Origin: Guyanagaster necrorhizus
Lineage: Eukaryota > Basidiomycota > Agaricomycetes > Agaricales > Physalacriaceae
Assembly: GCF_019112545.1 (NCBI RefSeq)
Contig: NW_025064892.1
Span: 476,961 to 540,960, forward strand
Length of the DNA stretch: 64,000 nt
Direction of reading: 5' to 3'
The position numbers and the translations under genes were made by a program. Under the pieces are notes generated by a model. The model saw only the letters and a list, made by a program, of their open reading frames with translations. It did no database searches and was not told where the DNA came from. Below are positions 60,401-64,000 of this stretch, in pieces. The number at the start of each line of letters is the position of its first letter. Position 1 is the first letter of the stretch.

Positions 60401-61309
60401 CTGCTCTTGGTACAGCTGAGTGAATTTCTCTTCTTGTGCCTCTTGCTTCTTCTGCTGTAACTCCTCTTTTGTCTATGGTTTGAATTCTTTCTTCCAGCTA
60501 GAGAGGGGACCCTTGCCTGCCCTGTCAGAGTCTACCTCCTCAGCCTTGTCGTCCACATCATTAGTCTCCCTGTTCTTGAGGAGAGAATCATCGGGTGGGC
60601 TGAAGACCACTGGAGCAACTGGGCTAGGGCTGCATGCTGAGTCTGGCATCACTAGGTCCAGATTGAGGAGCAGGCTGCCACTCGGGCTGTTCTGGCAGCT
60701 CCTCGACACTCATTGCTGCTCCCGGCACTATTGTTCTGTAATACCAGTAGAAGTTTCTGTAAAACTTTGGGTTAAGAAAAAGGGCTGTAAAGTTTTTATT
60801 GAGGAACTTCTTGAGATCGCCAGTAGAGTTGATACTCTCATTGTCTCCCCTGATAGTATCTCTCTCAGCTGGGATTCCATCTCCTTGGATCAGAATATCC
60901 TCTGTCTCTGCAATGGTATCAGTCTCATAAGATAGCGGGCAGTTGTTGTCAAGGTAGGACTGGGCCTCTTCTTTATCAGAGTCTGCTCAGGGGTCGGGCT
61001 CAGTGGTGAGAGTGGCAGGTTCCTGAAAGAGCAAGTCGAGGGTGGTGGTTTCAATGAGCATAGTTATTCAACTACCTCTCTCACCTCTTCTGTGCTCCTC
61101 TGCTGCCTATACTCAGAGATACTGCCCAAAGAGGGCATTCTTCCTCATGATCTCATTGTCGATATGTGCCTGGTCCTGCTGATACTTGGAAAGGTCTCAG
61201 GCATGTTGAACTTGGTCCTCTCTGGGGAGGACTGGGTCTGGGTGTGGGGTTGTCCATGTTCCTATTGGAACTGCTCATACACTCTCTGTTCTACTAATAT
61301 TACTGCTAA

Positions 61310-61861
61310 CTAGGCTGCACTCCAACTGGTCAGCTTTATTGGCAGCAGCTTACCATCAATGACACTCATTGCTGTTGTCATTCCAGTAGGGGTCATTGTC
61401 AGTTCCCACCCTGTGACTGGTGTCTCTACTGCATGTTGAATTAGTATATCAAGACTCTCAGCCCCTGGAATTTCCAGTCTCTCAAGCCATCCATGGGGCA
61501 TCCAAGGAGTCTCTAGCACAGCACCCAATGCTGGTGCTAGAGACAGAGGTTGTAGTCCTTGTTGCTGAGATACTGTACTAGAGGGATGGAATGGGGGTGT
61601 TGGGTCTGGGTCATTGAAACTCTGTAGCCTAAGGGTTTCCAGAGTCTCAGATGACTGCTGTTGGGAGTTGTGGTGGGTATGTGTGCTGCTGATGCTGCTC
61701 TTTTTCTTCTCTAGGATGTTTCTTAGTTGAGCTCTCAGAGATGTTTTCAGGGCTGAGTCCTTCTGTGGGTCAGAAGGACTGTCGGGCAGAGGCAGGAATG
61801 TCATAGAGGGGGAGGTCTGATGTAACATTGCAGAGGATAGTTTGAATACATTAGAATTCAT
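61310..61861 (-). pseudogene. Element II N-terminal ORF
   Basis: 183-codon frame starting MNSNVFKLSSAMLHQTSPSM, Ser/Thr/Pro-rich with a Lys patch (LEKKKSSISS). Shares SETLETLRLQSFNDPDPTP and LETPWMPHGWLERLEIPG blocks with the 36,121-36,945 ORF of element I. No known domain; the frame is broken downstream of 61,310. Confidence 0.6.
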
Positions 61862-62071
61862 GATAGTGCCTGATTATCCAAGCTACAATCGATTGGCATC
61901 TATAACACAGCTGTATGATCACCAATAGACTAATCAAGATTCCTATAATAGAAGCTAAGAGTTCAAAGAACTTGTGAGTGAAATTTGGGTCAAAAGGATC
62001 AAGGGCAGATGGCATTCAGTTCCTCAGCATAATTGGGCTTGAGGAAGAGAAGCTAGAAGCTTCAAGCTAAT

Positions 62072-62591
62072 TGTTAAGCTTAAACTCCATGTGACTATCA
62101 ACACATGATAAACAGTTTAGAACCTCACACTTTGGATTAGACTGACTGAGTTCACTGATGTGTCAATAGAGGTGTGTGATCAAGGCATTGTAAGTCACTT
62201 GAGATAGAATGGTAGAGAATAAACTTTAGCTCGAAGCTAGAGTGTTACAGCGAGAGCTACACTACTTAAATACTGTTCTGTTATCTGGCTATTAATAAAT
62301 GTTCACAAAAGATATTGTCTGTCATAGAGCTGTTACTCCTGCTGTTTCCAGGCTCTCCACAAAAGCTGTTGTCCTGCTGTTGTGCTGTTACTGCTGTGCC
62401 ATCATTTGGAGACAAAAAGAGCATTGTCTCTCTCTTCACAGCACACTGCAGTGCAATAGCACATTGACTGACTAGGTTGCTGAGCTAAGTGTTCCCTCAG
62501 TCCTAAGTGCTAGCCTAAGCACCCTGACTAAGCAAAGATAGAGGTTATTTGGTGAAAAAAAAAAAGGAAAAAAATAGAAAAAGTCATAACA
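62072..62591 (-). repeat. 5' LTR of element II
   Basis: About 520 bp, partner of 54,057-54,575. The plus strand starts TGTTAAGC and ends CATAACA. The leader just inside (AGCTAGAAGCTTCAAGCT) matches the leader after the 5' LTR of element I. Confidence 0.93.
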
Positions 62592-62596
62592 CTCTA
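62592..62596. repeat. Target-site duplication CTCTA (right) of element II
   Basis: Second copy of CTCTA, directly next to the 5' LTR of element II. Confidence 0.93.
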
Positions 62597-63698
62597 CCTC
62601 AAAGGAACAACCAGGCCTTTTTAGATTGGCCTCCAGTAGAGGACAACCTTTCTGTAGAGAAACCTACAATCACTCTAGCTTCACTGTCCACTAACCTAAT
62701 TATGATGATTCCTTTAACTCTTCTGATGCTATCAGCATCTCAACCAATAGAGTCCAACAGGCCAGTCTGATGTATGGTGCCTGAACTGACCTTCTGATTG
62801 ACCCCTTATCTCTAAGCAACATGCATGAGAATTCAGACAGCCCAGACTCAGAGAACAGAGATGAAGACACTCCTACTCATACTTCCATCTGATGGGAACC
62901 AAGTGATAATCCACCAAACCCTTTTCCAGAAGAGCCAGGAGGACTAGAAGGATCAGATAAACCAGGTGGTCTTAATAGCTCAGGCAGCTCTAACATCCCT
63001 ACAGAAAGCAACAATCCAAACCAGCAGGATATATTCTTAGAATTTATAAATCTGTTACAAGGAGTCTCTGCTTTCCTCAATAACCTTAAACCAGAACCAT
63101 TTGATGACTCTGACTCTTGTAAACTGAAGGCCTTTATTGTCTCCCTTCAGTTGAACTTCAATGACAGACCTACCACATTTGCAACAGATGCTAGCAAGAT
63201 CAACTATGCTATTTCCTTTCTGGCTAACATCATGCTTAACTGATTCAAACCAGACATTCTTAACTCCAATCTGTGAAATCTGCCAGCCTGAAAATTCTCC
63301 TATACAGCCTTCTTAGATGAGCTTTATAGCAACTTCAGCCTCTTCAATGCCATTAGAGATGCTGAATATGCATTAGAACACCTTCAAATGCATGACAGAG
63401 AGCAAATCATAAAGTACATGGTCCAATTCAACCAGTATGCCTCACAAATTGGGTATAGAGACAACTTCCTTCATCACACCTTCTATTGTAGTCTTTGTAC
63501 TTGCATCAAGAATGATATAGCTCACTATTGGAAGCTCAGCAATCTCTATGATATGTGCTTCCTCACCTAAGAACTCAATGCTCATTACTGGACCCAGAAG
63601 ACTGAAATTGCCCATGAAAACCAGAATAAGAAGGTCTCTAACCAATCCTCTAATCCCAAATCCAAGGGATCCAATTTCTCAGACTCCAGCTTTATACC
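62597..63698 (+). pseudogene. Element III gag, main part, with stops
   Basis: The plus-strand frame continues from 54,056: SKEQPGLFRLASSRGQPF, NMHENSDSPDSENRDEDTPT, then a Pro/Gly/Ser linker (PEEPGGLEGSDKPGGLNSSG) and a capsid-like domain: FDDSDSCKLKAFIVSLQLNF, TDASKINYAISFLANIMLN, LDELYSNFSLFNAIRDAEYA, LQMHDREQIIKYMVQFNQYA. TGA/TAA/TAG codons interrupt it (for example near 62,692 and 62,892). This matches Retrotrans_gag of a Gypsy family distinct from elements I and II. Ends at the Copia insertion. Confidence 0.75.
63694..63698. repeat. Presumed target-site duplication ATACC of the Copia element
   Basis: Five bases just before the LTR end at 63,699. The matching copy should lie beyond the window, so this is a prediction. 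Confidence 0.45.
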
Positions 63699-63906
63699 TG
63701 TTGTAAGTAGAGAGCAGAGTAATGTACAGAGGATTATGATTAGCCTCTCAAGAGAGAAATGTTCTACTTAAATACATTTCATATTACTTTGAGATCTTTC
63801 TATGAGATACTAAATAAGTCTGGATCATGATCCAAGTCAGCTGCTACTGACTGGCATCATATCTTCAAGTACATTCTCATACTTGCTCAGGATTGCTATC
63901 CCAACA
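63699..63906 (-). repeat. 3' LTR of Copia element IV
   Basis: 208 bp; on the minus strand it starts TGTTGGGATAG right after the polypurine tract and ends CTTACAACA, with matching TGTTG/CAACA ends. A TATTTAAG box lies near 63,768. Confidence 0.75.
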
Positions 63907-63913
63907 CTCCCCC

Positions 63914-64000
63914 TCAATTCCGAGTTCCTAGAATACCTGCAGATAAATACTCATGTAATGGTCTTGGTAGGCCTTTAGTGAATATATCCACTAAGTTCTC
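63914..64000 (-). CDS. Copia pol, RNase H C-terminal end (partial)
   Basis: The minus strand from the window edge reads ENLVDIFTKGLPRPLHEYLS, then AGILGTRN and TGA at 63,914-63,916. The ENLxDIFTKxLP block is the well-known C-terminus of Ty1/Copia RNase H. It is open in the visible 28 codons, and may be part of a more intact element than I, II or III. Confidence 0.8.
   Translation of the reverse strand, partial: ENLVDIFTKGLPRPLHEYLSAGILGTRN

Larger units (their letters stand above)
54057..62591 (-). mobile_element. Element II: Ty3/Gypsy chromovirus, same family as element I (decayed)
   Basis: Complete 8.5-kb minus-strand copy: 5' LTR at 62,072-62,591, N-terminal ORF, gag, protease, RT, RNase H, integrase, chromodomain, polypurine tract, 3' LTR at 54,057-54,575, flanked by CTCTA. 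LTRs, leader and proteins are clearly related to element I, but diverged along the whole length, so the two are separate insertions. Stops are frequent. Inserted in the gag of element III. Confidence 0.95.
53426..64000 (+). mobile_element. Element III: second Gypsy-type element, host of two insertions, runs off window
   Basis: Plus-strand retroelement whose gag begins at 54,026, is interrupted after about ten codons by element II, resumes at 62,597, and is interrupted again by a Copia element at 63,699. It is therefore older than both. Only the LTR candidate and gag are visible; pol must lie beyond the Copia element, to the right of the window. Confidence 0.6.
63699..64000 (-). mobile_element. 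Element IV: Ty1/Copia retrotransposon, 3' end only
   Basis: Minus strand: the RNase H C-terminus (63,914-64,000), a polypurine tract (GAGGGGGAG, 63,907-63,915), and a short LTR (63,699-63,906). The rest lies to the right of the window. It sits inside the gag of element III, so it is younger than that element. Confidence 0.8.

Noticed and set aside
60420..60935. 171-codon plus-strand ORF
   Set aside because: It is antisense to the gag upstream region of element II, so a shadow.
1..64000. CRISPR arrays, defence islands or an operon-like novel system
   Set aside because: No regularly spaced short repeats; genes are eukaryotic, intron-bearing and on both strands with individual promoters. The content is ordinary basidiomycete genes plus retrotransposons.

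Overview
The window is nuclear DNA of a filamentous basidiomycete, most likely an agaricomycete. Coding genes are cut by many short introns (mostly about 45-65 nt, GT...AG). Products include families typical of these fungi: a FunK1 kinase relic, a DUF6534 membrane protein, a DUF2433 protein, and chromodomain Ty3/Gypsy elements. No prokaryotic signal, CRISPR array, rRNA or convincing tRNA gene was seen.

Bases 1-31,000 are gene-dense housekeeping DNA. In order: a gamma-tubulin complex subunit (GCP5-like), a DUF2433/RRM protein, a rearranged relic of eIF3e, a FunK1 kinase relic, MED13 of the Mediator kinase module, an SDR relic, a small MYND protein, a BIG1/VOA1-like secretory membrane protein, a mitochondrial short/branched-chain acyl-CoA dehydrogenase, LIS1/PAC1, an unknown small protein, an F-box protein, RNA polymerase III subunit RPC8, an RRM-less CstF-64-like protein, and SUMO. 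These act in microtubule nucleation and dynein control, transcription and 3'-end processing, SUMO and ubiquitin pathways, and branched amino-acid oxidation. They form ordinary synteny, not an operon.

Bases 31,000-34,250 are mostly non-coding, with one decayed gene. From about 34,250 the character changes: CpG becomes rare, AT rises, and retrotransposons dominate. An MFS transporter gene of monocarboxylate-porter type (start near 44,636, end 34,257, minus strand) is split by an 8.5-kb chromovirus (35,426-43,948, TSD GAACC). A CpG-normal island (about 44.9-49.8 kb) keeps a cytochrome P450 and a DUF6534 protein that look intact. From 49.9 kb onward there are nested elements: an old Gypsy RNase H relic; element III, whose gag start is interrupted by element II (54,057-62,591, minus strand, TSD CTCTA); and a Ty1/Copia element (from 63,699, minus strand) that enters the same gag further on and leaves the window.

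The retroelements and the MFS gene carry many CGA->TGA and TGG->TAG/TGA type stops, as expected from RIP-like or methylation-driven C->T decay. I see no convincing undescribed biological system. The most informative features are the dated nesting order, the transposon-split transporter, the inverted eIF3e relic, the RRM-less CstF-64-like gene, and the unusual SUMO precursor tail.
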